The notes: generated by a model from the sequence alone, not told the origin. A stretch of 57,685 nucleotides of DNA from Poronia punctata (GCA_022579005.1 MU401683.1:1-57685); one strand, 5' to 3'; positions 9,762-21,266 are shown, counted from the first letter of the stretch. Program-made: numbers and translations.

Positions 9762-10456
9762 TCATATAGTAACACTTCCTGTAACTCTTACAAATTCCTC
9801 CTCAAAATGCTTCCAGACTTTCTCTGCTGTGCTGTCCTGGATGAAACCTTTCATGAGTTCTTGAACCCTAGGGCTGGTACCTTCTCCCTCATAGTCTATC
9901 GAGTAGACCCCACCGCCAACCTTGCCATCAATTCCAGTAGCGACTCCAATGCCATCACCTAGCTGAACACCATCGACTTCCTTTCCCCCGCTATCCTTGC
10001 ATGGAAACCGAGCGCTGGTAGCGATATAGAGCTGACGTTCACCCGTCTCATCAATCGGGATATGTAAAAGCGCCACAAGAGGCGCGAACATAACCTTGGC
10101 GATGGCGGGCCCGATGCCTGTAAGTTCACGCGACAGACCCGTCTTTCTAAGCAGACTCTCTGTTCTTGATGTGTCGACAAACCTCGTCCACATTTTTCAG
10201 CAGACTCACGTCATATTTCAGATAGTGATATTTCCCATCTGGATTGATCCGCTCGAGGTCGGCCTCAATACGTTTTGCCCTCAGTTTCTCGACGTCCGAT
10301 GAAATAGATTCGTGGCCGAGATGTCCGCTTAGCAAAGTTCCGGAGAGCTGTTTCGCCAATACCACTCGTTGCGCCGACAAAGACGGCGACTAGCTCGGAA
10401 GGCAGACTCCTTGCGATCCGGGCGTTTGACCCCCGGATAGCTTAGAGGGAGACCAT
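9762..10456 (-). pseudogene. Short-chain dehydrogenase/reductase pseudogene
   Basis: Reading down the minus strand gives a recognisable fungal SDR in pieces. It begins with an ATG at 10456, followed by SLPSELVAVFVGATSGIGE, which contains the Rossmann cofactor motif. There are three lesions. Codon 5 is TAA (10444-10442). An extra base in an A run (T run at 10273-10276 on the plus strand) breaks the frame before RIEADLERINPDGKYHY. After DEVCRHIKNRE the sequence jumps, with a TAG at 10149-10147, straight to the C-terminal segment that starts near LLRKTGLSREL. The central segment with the YxxxK catalytic site of typical members is missing, an estimated 130-150 codons. The last 140 residues are still open and well conserved (QLYIATSARFPC, GGGVYSIDYEGEG). 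It cannot encode a functional enzyme. Confidence 0.85.
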
Positions 10457-11169
10457 AGTGTATGGTGGCGTTTTCCGGGGGGTTGATATTGTCACTATTT
10501 TCCTGCTATCTCTAGTACCTTGGGTAGTTTTGTATTGAGTGGCATCGGCAGTATCTGGGCACGTAATTGAAGGTGAGTTTATGGAGTAATAAATGTGAGT
10601 TATGTAAGAATATGAGAAGAAATACACGTAAATCAGATAGGTATGCCATATGGATATAATCATTCCCCCTTTCAAGGCCCCGGCTCTAGATACATGGGCA
10701 ACAAGCCCATCGGAGTTATAATCCTGTGAAACCAACAGGTAAGTGAGTTAGCTGCAGGTGGTATTGCCTAAAAAGACCGGCCATTGGAGGTGAGTTCCAA
10801 AGGAAGGGGCACAAGGAATACAGTGTCCAATACAGTGCTGACTTCAAACCCACCGGACCTGTCCTCGCCCGCAAACCTGCATTTTCTGTTTTATATTCCG
10901 TAACTACTCGAATTTCTGTGAGGGTCCAACCCCGGCCGTTGATTCTTACCACAAAGACTTCTGCCAGCGCAATCGACCTCCAATGGATTTACAAGACGAG
11001 GCTCGATATATGACATTATTTCGTCACGGAGTCGAACAACCTGCTCCTTGCCCCTTCCTGTTTTCCTGGAAGGCAGCAGAGAAGAGAATCAAAAATGGCC
11101 TTCAATATAAACAACTTGCGGTAGATGATGGTATGCTAAGTACCTACTACAGAGGATCCGTGTTCCAGA
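10457..11169. other. Intergenic region
   Basis: About 710 bases lie between the SDR pseudogene and the 3' end of the FAD monooxygenase. Short ORFs on both strands match nothing recognisable. I see no repeat or RNA gene. Confidence 0.45.
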
Positions 11170-12561
11170 CTACTGCACAATCCTCTCAAACGACTCCAGA
11201 CTGCTTCGCACCATCGCATCTATGTCGACATCCCATATTCTGTGTTGTCGCGCGTAGAAGTCGACGTTGAACTTTTGGATATCGTGTCGAGTCTCGGCGT
11301 GCTGCCATTCATACATCTCGGACACGATTCTGCTGCTTTGGACTAGGGCTTGGCAGCGATCATATCGAATCTCGTTGTAGATTGCGAGTATTTTCGGAAT
11401 GATTTCCTTCAGAGGTATTGATAGCCCCCTGTTGAGCAACGCGGCCAACAACTCTGCCAGGACCAGACAGTCCTCAACTCCATAACCTGCACCAGCACCG
11501 TGGTACGGCGCCGAGGCATGCGCGGCGTCTCCTGCGAGGCATAGCCTACCACGGCTGAAAGTCGACACAGGCTGGTCATGCAAGTCAAATATAGCCCACC
11601 TGTCCAGATTTTCGGGTAGTAATGAGATCAAGCCACGCACGGACGGTCCAAAGCCCGCAAAGGCTTTTACAGCATCGGCCTTGGTCGCAGGAGAAGTCAT
11701 CTTGCCGTTTTCACCCACCCACGGATTCGGGTCTGTCACAAATGCTGCGATGTTGACCATGGCACCATCAGCCACCGGACAGCTCAGCACGTGCGCATCG
11801 GCGCCCATATACATAACCCGGTTGTTGGCTTTATCCTCACCAACGACCTTTACTGCTTCATCCATCGGTAGAAGTCCCCTGTATCCATACTTGTGCGTAT
11901 AACTTGGTTGTGGAGCATCTGGTCCAAACATGACCGATCGCACTGTTGACTTGATGCCATCGCATCCGATTACTATGAGAGGCAGGTAACATGCATCAGC
12001 TTCGGCTAGTCCCTTATATATGGAGTATATTTTGGATAAGATATTCAATGAGTGGTGCATACCAATATCACAGGCCTCTGCTGAGCCGTCTTCGAATTTC
12101 ATCATCACCTTGTCGGCGCTCGGGTCGTCTTGCACTGACAACAACTTCTTCCCATACATCAGGCAGCCTTCCGGTAGCAGGTCAAGAATAAGTCGGTGGA
12201 AGTCAGATCGTCGACATGCTTCCATGCCCCGTTCACCCAGGAACAAGTTGGCAACTAACTCTTCTGTTCCATTTCCGGGCTGGCCATTGCGGTCGGTGCC
12301 ATACGCGTCTATGTACCGAAACCAATCATCCTTATTTTTCGTTGCGACCTTGCGAAAGCTTTCGAGCACTCGGTGTTCTAGTGATTCCATGGCTCGCTCG
12401 GCATTTACAGTAAACCCAATCCCGGCGCCTATCTCACTGAAGCCTTGGGCACGTTCGTATATCTTCGGTTTGATATCGCGGCGAAGCAATCCGAGGGCGA
12501 GAATGATGCCGATGATACCACCACCGATTATGGCAACCTCAATGTCTTCCTTCTCCCCCAT
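11170..12561 (-). CDS. FAD-dependent monooxygenase (salicylate hydroxylase-like)
   Basis: The best model has two exons, 12561-12063 and 11972-11170, with a 90-nt intron (GTATGC...CATAG), giving 433 residues. The frame is also open straight through the intron (463 residues), but splicing restores the conserved CDIVIGCDGIKS segment. Motifs appear in order: the N-terminal dinucleotide fold IIGGGIIG (about 11-18), the DG motif in IGCDGIKSTVR, and the second FAD-binding motif LCLAGDAAHASAPYHGAGAG near residue 310. This is group A flavoprotein hydroxylase architecture: NAD(P)H-dependent hydroxylation of an aromatic ring or similar substrate. The substrate cannot be told from sequence. It sits among decayed oxidoreductase and kinase genes, which suggests a former catabolic or secondary-metabolic neighbourhood; that is inference. 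Confidence 0.9.
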   Translation of the reverse strand: MGEKEDIEVAIIGGGIIGIILALGLLRRDIKPKIYERAQGFSEIGAGIGFTVNAERAMESLEHRVLESFRKVATKNKDDWFRYIDAYGTDRNGQPGNGTEELVANLFLGERGMEACRRSDFHRLILDLLPEGCLMYGKKLLSVQDDPSADKVMMKFEDGSAEACDIGMHHSLNILSKIYSIYKGLAEADACYLPLIVIGCDGIKSTVRSVMFGPDAPQPSYTHKYGYRGLLPMDEAVKVVGEDKANNRVMYMGADAHVLSCPVADGAMVNIAAFVTDPNPWVGENGKMTSPATKADAVKAFAGFGPSVRGLISLLPENLDRWAIFDLHDQPVSTFSRGRLCLAGDAAHASAPYHGAGAGYGVEDCLVLAELLAALLNRGLSIPLKEIIPKILAIYNEIRYDRCQALVQSSRIVSEMYEWQHAETRHDIQKFNVDFYARQHRIWDVDIDAMVRSSLESFERIVQ

Positions 12562-13903
12562 TTTGAGCTAAGATTTTCCAGCGCGGCGTGTGAATTATTA
12601 TGTTGGTCGTGAAGATACCGGTGTCAGCGAACCGTGGTTTCTTCACGTGATCTTTATTATGTTCCGGTTCCCTTCTTACCTACCACATCGAGGATTAGGT
12701 CTGGCGACTCTTGTCAGAAATTTCAGGTAAAAAGAAAGCGTGATGATGCGGTGAACCCGAGGGGTCCAAGCTCCAAGCGGCCGCTCACCGTCCCACCTCC
12801 CATGTCCTAAATCACAATTTGATCCTACTCTCGTATCAGAGTTCTCTCGCATTGGCTAGCAAGTCCGACCCCTCTCCAGGGAAATCTAACGCTAGCCCCA
12901 TCGACTTAAAACTGCATCCCCGATGCGTCCGTATCATCTACACCCTTCCTACCTATTTATTCTCTATTTTCGGAATATTTGGCTCTAATTAGGTACAACT
13001 AAAAGGTCCAAGTTCTTGCACATCTTGATACTTTAGTTAGCTTGCGTTAGCCACACTCCATTTTGTATCAGATCCTACATAGATCATGAGTATTTATTCA
13101 GGTACAGAGTACCTTTTGCAATCGAAAGAAGAGCGAAAGCCATTAATCGTGTGCGGAAGGAGGCGTTTTGAGTCATGAAGGTGATTCTATTGATTTAGTG
13201 CCCGGACTATGCGGCCAGAGTTTGTGGTCGGTGTTTGAATCTCATTAGAGTTGGCAGCTGCCGAACCGGACTGCAACCTTGTTGTACATACGGGACATCC
13301 ACCGGATGTAAACCGGAGGGGGAAAGAGAATTATTGCGGGGGCACCCGTCTGTTCTAGCGCGTATTTCCCAGGCACCCACCCCACTTGCGGTCGGGACAG
13401 CTATCTAGCGTGTACTCGTAAGAGGTTGATCTATGCCGCCGGGTCTCCCTTTTGCTATCGGGCGTGTGGACCCACTAGAGCACCTCGTTAGCCGAAACGC
13501 AACGGTTAAACCCCCCCGGCATATGCCGTGCCCTCCTGCCCCGAACAATGCCGCATTTACTTAAGCTACTCCCCTATTTCACTTTTTGTCGTTGGACTCA
13601 GTAAGTTTTACCCTATTGTAACCTATCTCCTCACAATTATTCTACCGCAAAGAGTTTCTCTATTCCTTTCCAATCATTCCTCCCACACCTATGTCAAACT
13701 ATTGGTTTAACAACGGTGCTAGGGTTGCCCTCCACACCCTAAACATTTCCACGACGAGAAAGACGACCCAACTGACATACCAATAAAGATACAATGTATC
13801 GTTATAGCAATCCAAAGTCTGCAACATCCTGTTCAACGATGTCCCAAACTGTGCTCAGAGAACGACCCACGCGGCAGCTTTATACCTACAGTTCCCTCTC
13901 TCT
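12562..13903. other. Intergenic region
   Basis: This 1.3 kb region has no supportable gene. It contains the presumed promoter of the monooxygenase at its left end and a small GGCATATGCC palindrome near 13518. A 60-codon ORF at 13528-13710 has no recognisable features and I do not call it. Confidence 0.45.
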
Positions 13904-14299
13904 TTACGAGCCACGAGCTAGAAGAACGCGCTCGGATCTGAGAATCCCAATCGTCTCACTCGTCCACTCCCGACAGCGACGAAGAGGCTGGTCCTTGTTG
14001 ATTTTTCTGGGCCCGTCAAACTGCTTTGCGGGAGGAGGGTTAGACCGGCAGATGGAGTCGACGCGAGAGAGGTCTTCGATTTTGATCCACCCGAGTTGCG
14101 ACTTTGATATAAAAGTGTTGGATAGATCTGGCTTTTGTGACAATTGTTCGGTTTCGTATGTCATCCCGTCTTGGATGTTACCCGTGACGTTGAAGAGCGT
14201 TCCGGATTGGTCTTGTTGGTGGGTCTCTATGAATATGGCTTGATGGTTTCGCGGAGCTCCTAGGGATTCGATGAGGTAGACTGGATAGTAGTACGGCAT
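13904..14299 (-). CDS. Small conserved fungal protein of unknown function
   Basis: An intact ORF of 131 residues with no introns. From memory it matches a family of small ascomycete proteins. They share an N-terminal FIET..QQDQSGTLFNVTGNIQ-type segment, a PPP..QFDGP motif and a C-terminal LRRCREWTSETI segment; all three are present here. The fold and function are not known to me. It lacks a signal peptide and transmembrane segment. It is flanked by pseudogenes and gene-poor DNA but shows no lesion of its own. A longer ORF overlaps on the opposite strand and is judged a shadow because it lacks the conserved motifs. Confidence 0.72.
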   Translation of the reverse strand: MPYYYPVYLIESLGAPRNHQAIFIETHQQDQSGTLFNVTGNIQDGMTYETEQLSQKPDLSNTFISKSQLGWIKIEDLSRVDSICRSNPPPAKQFDGPRKINKDQPLRRCREWTSETIGILRSERVLLARGS

Positions 14300-15000
14300 A
14301 TTGTATTAAACGTGTGGATGGAGATGTTTGAGGAAGGTAGGGAAGGCTTTGTCTATGTACTTGTGAGATAGGGGACTGTAGAAGTGTACTGTGTGTAAAG
14401 GTTGGTTTGGTAGTGGTTATAGCTGTGACGAGGGGTTGGAATAAAATAGGCTTTATAGTTGACGATAATCTTATATAGCATCGCAGGTCCCTGCATTCCT
14501 TCTTTCCAGATTGCAACAAGATAACCTCGCGTACCTATGGACGATATATTTACCACTGGATCCATCGTGGGTTGTGCTGTTATTTCCACATGCATATTCT
14601 GTTGGTTCCCTCGCGCTAAGCTCCTGAGCTGCATGACAAAGTTGTTGGTCGATCCAAAGGCGTTGGTTTGTAGTCTCGTTTACCTAACACTCTGTGATTC
14701 ACTAAGTTATCGGGGACTCTATTACTTGGTAGAATCCCTTGTCTCTTGTTGTCTACGATACGTAGCACTGATCCATTTTGGCATTTCTACTCCAGCTCTC
14801 CGGGATTAGGCGGCTTGGCGGTAACCCCATTTGGTAATATCCTAAGCTTTGGGTAGTGATAATCGATCACCTCTTTCCCTATTTTCCTCTTCTCTCTCCC
14901 CTTTGTCACTCACTTGACCAACGACAAATACTTTACACTTTACTTGGTCTTAAGAATAGCACTGTCGTTAACTTGACGATGTCTGGCGTAGCGCCATAGG
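14300..15000. other. Intergenic region
   Basis: About 700 bases separate the small conserved gene from the APH-like pseudogene. No gene, RNA or repeat is recognisable. The extreme N-terminus of the decayed kinase may extend into the right part but cannot be traced. Confidence 0.4.
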
Positions 15001-15836
15001 ATGTCCTATATGAGGACAAATGTTATAACTATCCCAATTCTCTTCCGACCCCAAATGATCTTGACGGCAACCGAAGTCTTGCTCAATGAGTCCAGCGGCT
15101 CTCATATTGTAAGGATACAGCAGAGATCCGTCACAAAGTTCGGCATCTACGTACACCCCATCGAGGCCTATAATATGCAATGTGTGACAAAATCCACCAC
15201 GGTGCCAGTTCCCAAAGTCTTACGCCATCTACTAACGTCGAGAGGAAGAGCGCGTCGTCGTCACATGAATCGTGATGGAATATGTAAAAGGTATAATACT
15301 CTTGAACTTATGGGGTAGTCTGGACAAAGCTCGCAAAACCGCCATTGCGAAGACCCTTCGGACCTGCTTTGACCAACTCCGGCACCTGTCCCGGGCTATT
15401 TCGGCAACATCTTGACGATTTATTCTCGACAACAGCGGGTGCCCGTGTGGTCAAGACATCGTTTGCAACGGAGGACGAACTGACAGACTGCAACATTCGG
15501 ATATACTCGCTCGAAACAGGCGTGCGGATGGCGCACAAGACTCGATATGTATTACCAACATGTATGTCCTGCACACCGCCCTTCGCACCAATGGCTGGCT
15601 CCCCGGTGTTTACACACAATGACGAGAATGCCGTGGTTCGACACCGGTTATCATCGACTGGGAATCTGCCTCGTGGTATCCGCCGTAGTACGTACTGGGA
15701 ATATGCGACATCGACATCAACGTTTTCTAACAGTGATTGGCGGGATGATTGGCACGATTACGTGGGCATAGTCTTGGATGAATACACAACCCAGGCACTT
15801 TGGTTATCGAGCATGAAGATTGCGATGTGGTTTTAA
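15001..15836 (+). pseudogene. APH-family phosphotransferase (kinase-like) pseudogene
   Basis: Pieces of a fungal aminoglycoside-phosphotransferase/choline-kinase-like protein appear in order but in different frames. First comes VTKFG...EAYNMQCV...TTVPVPKVLR (N-lobe, from about 15001). Then SLDKARKTAIAKTLRTCFDQLR follows in a shifted frame near 15318. Next is VFTHNDE near 15605, where the catalytic loop HGD would be and is altered. Finally VIIDWESASWYPP, the DFG-like IDWE metal site, runs into a TAG at 15686 before YWEYA. At least three frame changes and several stops separate the pieces, so the gene is dead. Family members phosphorylate diverse small molecules; the original substrate is unknown. 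Confidence 0.75.
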
Positions 15837-18800
15837 CTAAGATGGTGGGGGTTGATGATGGTATCGCGCCGCAAGACTATCTCCTTGACGTGCTTAGTAA
15901 GTAATTAGTTAGGTGCACGGGCATTACTTTCCACTATGCAACGTAACTCTAATTAAGTTTAAGATAAATTATATTTCGTTTTAACCATTAAGCTAGGGTA
16001 CAGAATCTGTTACAACCTTATCTGTCTGGTCTGCAAAAAGTAAATTCTACAAAGGTAGACTTAAAATATAAAAACGAGCCTGGACTCAGATGCTGGCGTA
16101 ATTAGATGAGCGCCTTGAAGGAAACATTTTCCGACAACGCTCCGGCAGATATCCGCCGAGCAGGATCATAGCAAAAACCCTTTCTGCAAGATATCTAGCA
16201 CAAGCAGTCTCTTCCTCCTTAGTGTTGGAACCGGATTTCTAGCGCTTGAGCTCCGCCGCGATCTCCACACCCGGTGTGGGTTTCCGGCGCGGGATCGTAG
16301 CGAGTGTTCAATTTGCAGCTCGGGTTACCTGGATACTATGAATAGAATAAAATGGATGCCATAGTGCTTGCAGGAAAGAACAAATCCAGGAGAGTATTGG
16401 ATACGGGGAGTTCAGGTCGATATAATATTGTGGAAGTAATCTGCTGAGAGAGAACTATGACAGCTTCAAGCCTTGATTGCTAATCCGGTGATGTGTCCAG
16501 AGTGGATGTATTGCAGACAAGTGGGACGCTCCAACCTCACACTCCCTTCCCATGTACCTAAGTCATCACAGTAAATACAGCACCACGTACCTACAACCAG
16601 CCAGCCATCCCGTACACTGGGCCATTCATCAGGACCAGCTAAGGTATTGTATTTACGTCAATGGGAATTTACAATGGCCGGTTAAACCCCGGCCGGTACC
16701 TCAATGGCGGCCCCTTCTAATTGGCCCATTCCTGGGGAGGGAGAGAGTACCTTATATATCCTAATTGACGAACGATTCTTCAACATTAAGCCGACCCCGT
16801 TAAAGGACGTATCCTGGGTGACTTGGAGGCTAGATAAACTACAGAGGTGTTGTCCGAATCGGACACAGTGCTGGGGGGCGCTGTGAACTTGACGTCTAGG
16901 CATCACCGAACGCTGTGGGTTTTCGTAAGACTGAAGGGGTTCAAGTCCCGCAGTCTGAGCTTTTTGCACTTTTTTTTTGAAAGTTTTTGTATTTTGTAAT
17001 TATTCGATTCTATGCCTACGGTTCGAATCTGTTTTCTTTCGATGCTTTTCTATATGGTTTGATGATAGAAGCAATTACAGTAACCTTTGATCCATTGTTA
17101 CTATCGTCAGTTCCCTTGTACGGATACGAAGCCATCACACACAACATCGTCACCATCACCATTAAAAAGGCCACGTATCCCTCTATTTTCCAGAGCATAT
17201 TTATTAATCTATATACACACAAGAAATAAATAAGATAACCACGATGTATTCGAAGCACGAGATGCCACAACTACTCTGAGAAACTCTACCGCCAAGATCT
17301 CAAGACGAGGCTGCATCACTCGACGATATTTATCATTTACGAATCGTTCCGACCCATCCCATTGGAAATTACTGAAGCCATGATGGCCAACCTGTTGACC
17401 ATTACATCGATAGCACAAAGCTATCCACGCCACCCCCTGGCAGATGCCATCTAATCCGTACAGGTCCAACCAATTATCAACATGATATTTCCAACTACCT
17501 TGACCAACCTATCCCACAAGCAATCTCAATTTGCTAATGCACCCTATTCGATACGCTCATTTGTATAATCTGATGTGCGCTCGCTCGCGAACACGGACCA
17601 CAGAAGAAACCTCTGCCTCCTCAGCAACACCGCAAAACGCTGCTTACCTATCAGCGACAGTGCACTCCACCCCCTGCAAGACCATAACAACGATTTAAAA
17701 CACTTGTACGGCATCCATCACAGGGAGCACTCTATCTGCACAAACAGCTCGACTCTATTACCTTTTCTTGAGTAAACCACCCAAAGAACCCTACGATCGG
17801 CAAGTAACCTATTATACATACACAAGACTAATATTCTCACCTATCATATTTGTCGCAGTGTACTACTAGCTCCTTTTCGCGCCAAGGAACAAATGAATAC
17901 AATTGGAACCAAAAACACAATAAAGCCAAGCCGACTCGGGTTTCGTCTACGAGTAGGTACCTACCTACTCGAAAAGACCGACGACAAAAGTTCCTTGTTC
18001 GACGGAATAATTGAACTTTCCACCCTTACAGGAAAGAGCAAAATCAACATACCTAACTTCGAAAACGCATTACCCGATCCAGTGTCTTGACTGCAATGGT
18101 AAAAAGCGAAACCTTGCGTGGTCGCGAAATAATGGTCAAGTCTTCCCACGGCCACTGGCTAAGGTACCTTGGCTACAACTGCCTCTCCTTGGCCGTTGTC
18201 AGAGATTAGTCAGCCGTGGTGGATACAACGTTGGTCCTATATTGAACTAACTAACCTCAGGTAGGTAGGTACCTTAGGGTAGGTACCTTAGGTAGGTAGT
18301 TTTCCGGGAATAGTTGGCCAAGAGAAGAAAACAAGACACATTTAGATGCTCATGCCAGCACTCACAACGACGGGGGGTTTAATGTACTCGACTGCGGATT
18401 CTAAGATATTGGCGTTGGATACTAGGTTCAGTATATTAATGACAGTCATCTTCATAACCCGTTGGTCCTAACAGGACAGGTTCCCCATCCGCCCTACAGT
18501 ACCTAGTATAATATATCAATATCCAGTGTCCACCCCGTTGCGCAACAACTCCAATTCATTTGTCTAATACGTTTTACTCTAACGGCCCCCAACTTACTCC
18601 GATGACCCACGACCAATCATGTCCTTATTAGAAATGTGAGCAGCATTGGCTATTTTTAATCTCGTCGTAGGCCGAGGTTATATTATGTACTCTCGACGCC
18701 CTCTTCATTCCAAGGTGGCGGCGGCTTTCATCATCCCGAGCATGGTATTCATACTTAGGTAGCTGGCCGACCTTAGCTAGCGCTGCCACTGGTTATGTTC

Positions 18801-19180
18801 CTACAACGGCGGCCTTTATCTTGGCCCTCGACAACAATCTTGTCCCGTTTTCCTTCTTTAGACCATTAGCTTATATCATACATGACGGACAGAGAGTGGG
18901 CCTTGATAATGACCAGCCGGTTCCCTTGCTGGCAGGCTACCCGGGACTAACTATAGGTGGGGCATCTATTTCCCTTTGCTTCGTTTGGAAGACTCACATT
19001 TTATAGGCGGTGATCCCATCGTCGAAAGCCGGCCTTCCTGTAAAATTTACGGTGCCATATGCGGGCAAGCTCTCGGCGCTCTCAGATTCTGTAACCGTGC
19101 ACAGGCCGTGTCGGATTGTTAGTGACCTTCCCCAACCATTCCGACAATGAGGTACTTGACTGACCACTGGATGGCTAGAT
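15837..19180. other. Long gene-poor region
   Basis: About 3.3 kb holds no convincing gene on either strand. All ORFs are under 100 codons and none shows a known motif. Near 18258-18300 there is a tandem GGTAGGTAGGTACCTTAGG-type repeat. A patch at 16930-16960 has a T-arm-like GGGTTCAAGTCCC followed by T runs, but no complete tRNA fold. A hydrophobic reading near 18780-19010 may be part of the decayed membrane protein to the right. Confidence 0.45.
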
Positions 19181-20214
19181 ATGGCTACTCTTGAATTAGA
19201 AACCTCAACAGATTTCAATCGGTCGATTTGGCGCGATCCAGATGGCGGCGGTTCTGTCTGGCGCCCTTCCCCGCCTCTCGGTATTGAATCGTTCTCCGTT
19301 GCACCAGAAAATTGGGAGGCAAAGGATCCCAGGGCTGTACCGGGGGAACTCTTCCGTAAATAGTTCTTGGAACCCGCTCAAAAACGACATGGACATTCGA
19401 TAGTAAGACGTACGATCTGAGCTACATAGAAGCGAACGGCAGATGCCTGCCAGTTTCAAGATGTAAGTGCATAGTCCTACTGGTGGTTGTTTCTTCGAAA
19501 GGCCAACCGGTAGGTAATTATTCAAGAGGATTATCTAACGCTTGCGCTTAGAGATTTAGATGGGGCTTTTCGTTTCTCCAGATATTCATCATTGTCATCT
19601 CACTCTTTGTTTGGACATTTGGTACATATACGTTGTGGCTCTCAAGTCTCGCTTCAGGTTACCAAGTCAAGCCCCCTTAGGAGTACCGAAAGGCTATGCG
19701 GCTTTGCCACTGTTGGCCCGCACGATTCAAGGACAGTTTGGCTCAGCTGGCTATGATGCTCGATGTCTCACAGACGAAGAACTGAAGAAGACCATCCGAA
19801 AATCCCTCCGAGGTGGAGATATATCCCCTGGAACGTCCCTTAATTCCAAGACCTTTCGGAGCCGGGTATCACAGGAACTGCCCTGTTTTATCCTTATTGC
19901 TGTCGGTGTAACTGCGGCAGTAACACTAGCTTCCGCGCAGGCAGCTCTGTTAAGCCGAGCGTTCGGATCCGCCAGGCCGGCATCGGTGTCGGATATCGCG
20001 TCTATATTTGGCCAAATGATGTATTACGAACCCCTGACCGCTTGCTTGCTTGCTTATTTTCTGTAGCATCTTCCTATTTTTTAGTGTAGGACTTTTGGTT
20101 GCTGTTATAATCAGTCAAAAACTAGCGTTCAGATTTGTAATGGCATTCGGTTGGGGAATAGTCGGATTACTGGTTGCGTTGTCTACATTTCTCCCCTTGA
20201 GGACACCGAAGTAG
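19181..20214 (+). pseudogene. Probable decayed multi-pass membrane protein
   Basis: Two clean ORF segments (19181-19363 and 19560-20066) and a third shifted one (to 20214) lie in the same orientation and look like parts of one protein. The second contains LGVPKGYAALPLLARTIQ and a charged DEELKKTIRKSLRGGD stretch, then a hydrophobic ILIAVGVTAAVTL segment. It ends at a TAG, while the next frame continues with two hydrophobic spans (GLLVAVII and GIVGLLVALSTFLPL) ending in LRTPK. The first segment is soluble and Trp/Pro-rich. The order suggests a fungal membrane protein broken by indels, but I cannot name the family. Separate small genes or an unusual intron pattern remain possible. Confidence 0.4.
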
Positions 20215-21266
20215 GTATTGCAACACCTATGCTTTACCTCCCAAGGTACCAGATGACTTGTTCTCCTTCTTCTGTCTTGGACTACTAGAAGGCCCAAGGA
20301 ATAAGACATCGGATTAGATTTTCCTGTTGGGCAACACGTTGATTATAGAAAATAGAATAGGATTTAAATGTAATTGACTATTATATAGAGGGTACTAGGA
20401 TTGGGAGGAAAAGCACAAAGTCTAGAATAAGACAGAAAGCAGAAGGGTCTAATTAGCCCCTGAATTAAATTGCCTGCCCGGTACTGGCCAGTTGAAAATC
20501 TCCGCGGTGCCCCGTGAGTAACATGTTAGTCGTCGGTCAGAAGTTGACATGTTTTGCAATGCAGAGGAATGCCGAATGAAAGCTTCTTCATGAGGCTAAG
20601 GAGTTCATGATTTACGTTCATCATATAAAATTAGATGTTCTTTACGTATCAATGTTTAGCATGACTACGCGGTTTGGGCGCAGAGACGAAATGGGTGGAG
20701 CTACGGGACGGACCGAGTTCCGGCCCGGGCCGTCTAAACAGACGCACCACTACGGGTATACAGTTTGTTGGAAACAGGGCCCTTGTCATTAGATACAAGA
20801 ATCCTGGTTATCAATTATGTCCTTCTAGGTTAAAGGAATATGTGCGACGTCGTTTGTATAATTGGTAGCTGGTCGCCCACCACGTAGGTATAGTATAGGC
20901 CTGGGAGCAGATAAGAAGGGTGGTAGGAGTTTATTATTTGATTGCACGCGCCTGGTTAAATACAAGTTTAGAGCTACCGCCTACATAGCTTAACTTGCAT
21001 GATTATCAGGGATTGCCTCACACGCCATTGCATGAGAATATCATCCCAGGCTCGATAACCCGGGATATCGGCCGCGTATGACGCTCGTCATGTTTCCAGC
21101 AACGGCCGTCGTGATTTTCTAGAGATTTCACATACACCAGCCACTCTGTTATATAACATACAGAATCTCGATATTGTGTCTTTAAGCTAATACCTAGGTA
21201 TAAGTTACGCTCGTCACTCAGTCCACCCACTACGGAAGTTCTGATTTATGAACTGGTCCCCTTTCC
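20215..21266. other. Intergenic region
   Basis: About 1 kb without a supportable gene. It separates the decayed block from the DUF3632-type gene. I see no repeat or RNA gene. Confidence 0.45.

Noticed and set aside
13794..14243. Plus-strand 149-codon ORF overlapping the small conserved gene
   Set aside because: It shows no domain, and the antisense ORF carries the recognisable fungal motifs.
16900..16965. tRNA-like patch with GGGTTCAAGTCCC and following T runs
   Set aside because: The T-arm pairs only partly and no matching acceptor stem, D-arm or anticodon arm could be found upstream, so it is not a supportable tRNA.
17016..17469. Minus-strand ORFs of 84-86 codons as a gene
   Set aside because: There are no motifs, no plausible splice connection and no recognisable family.
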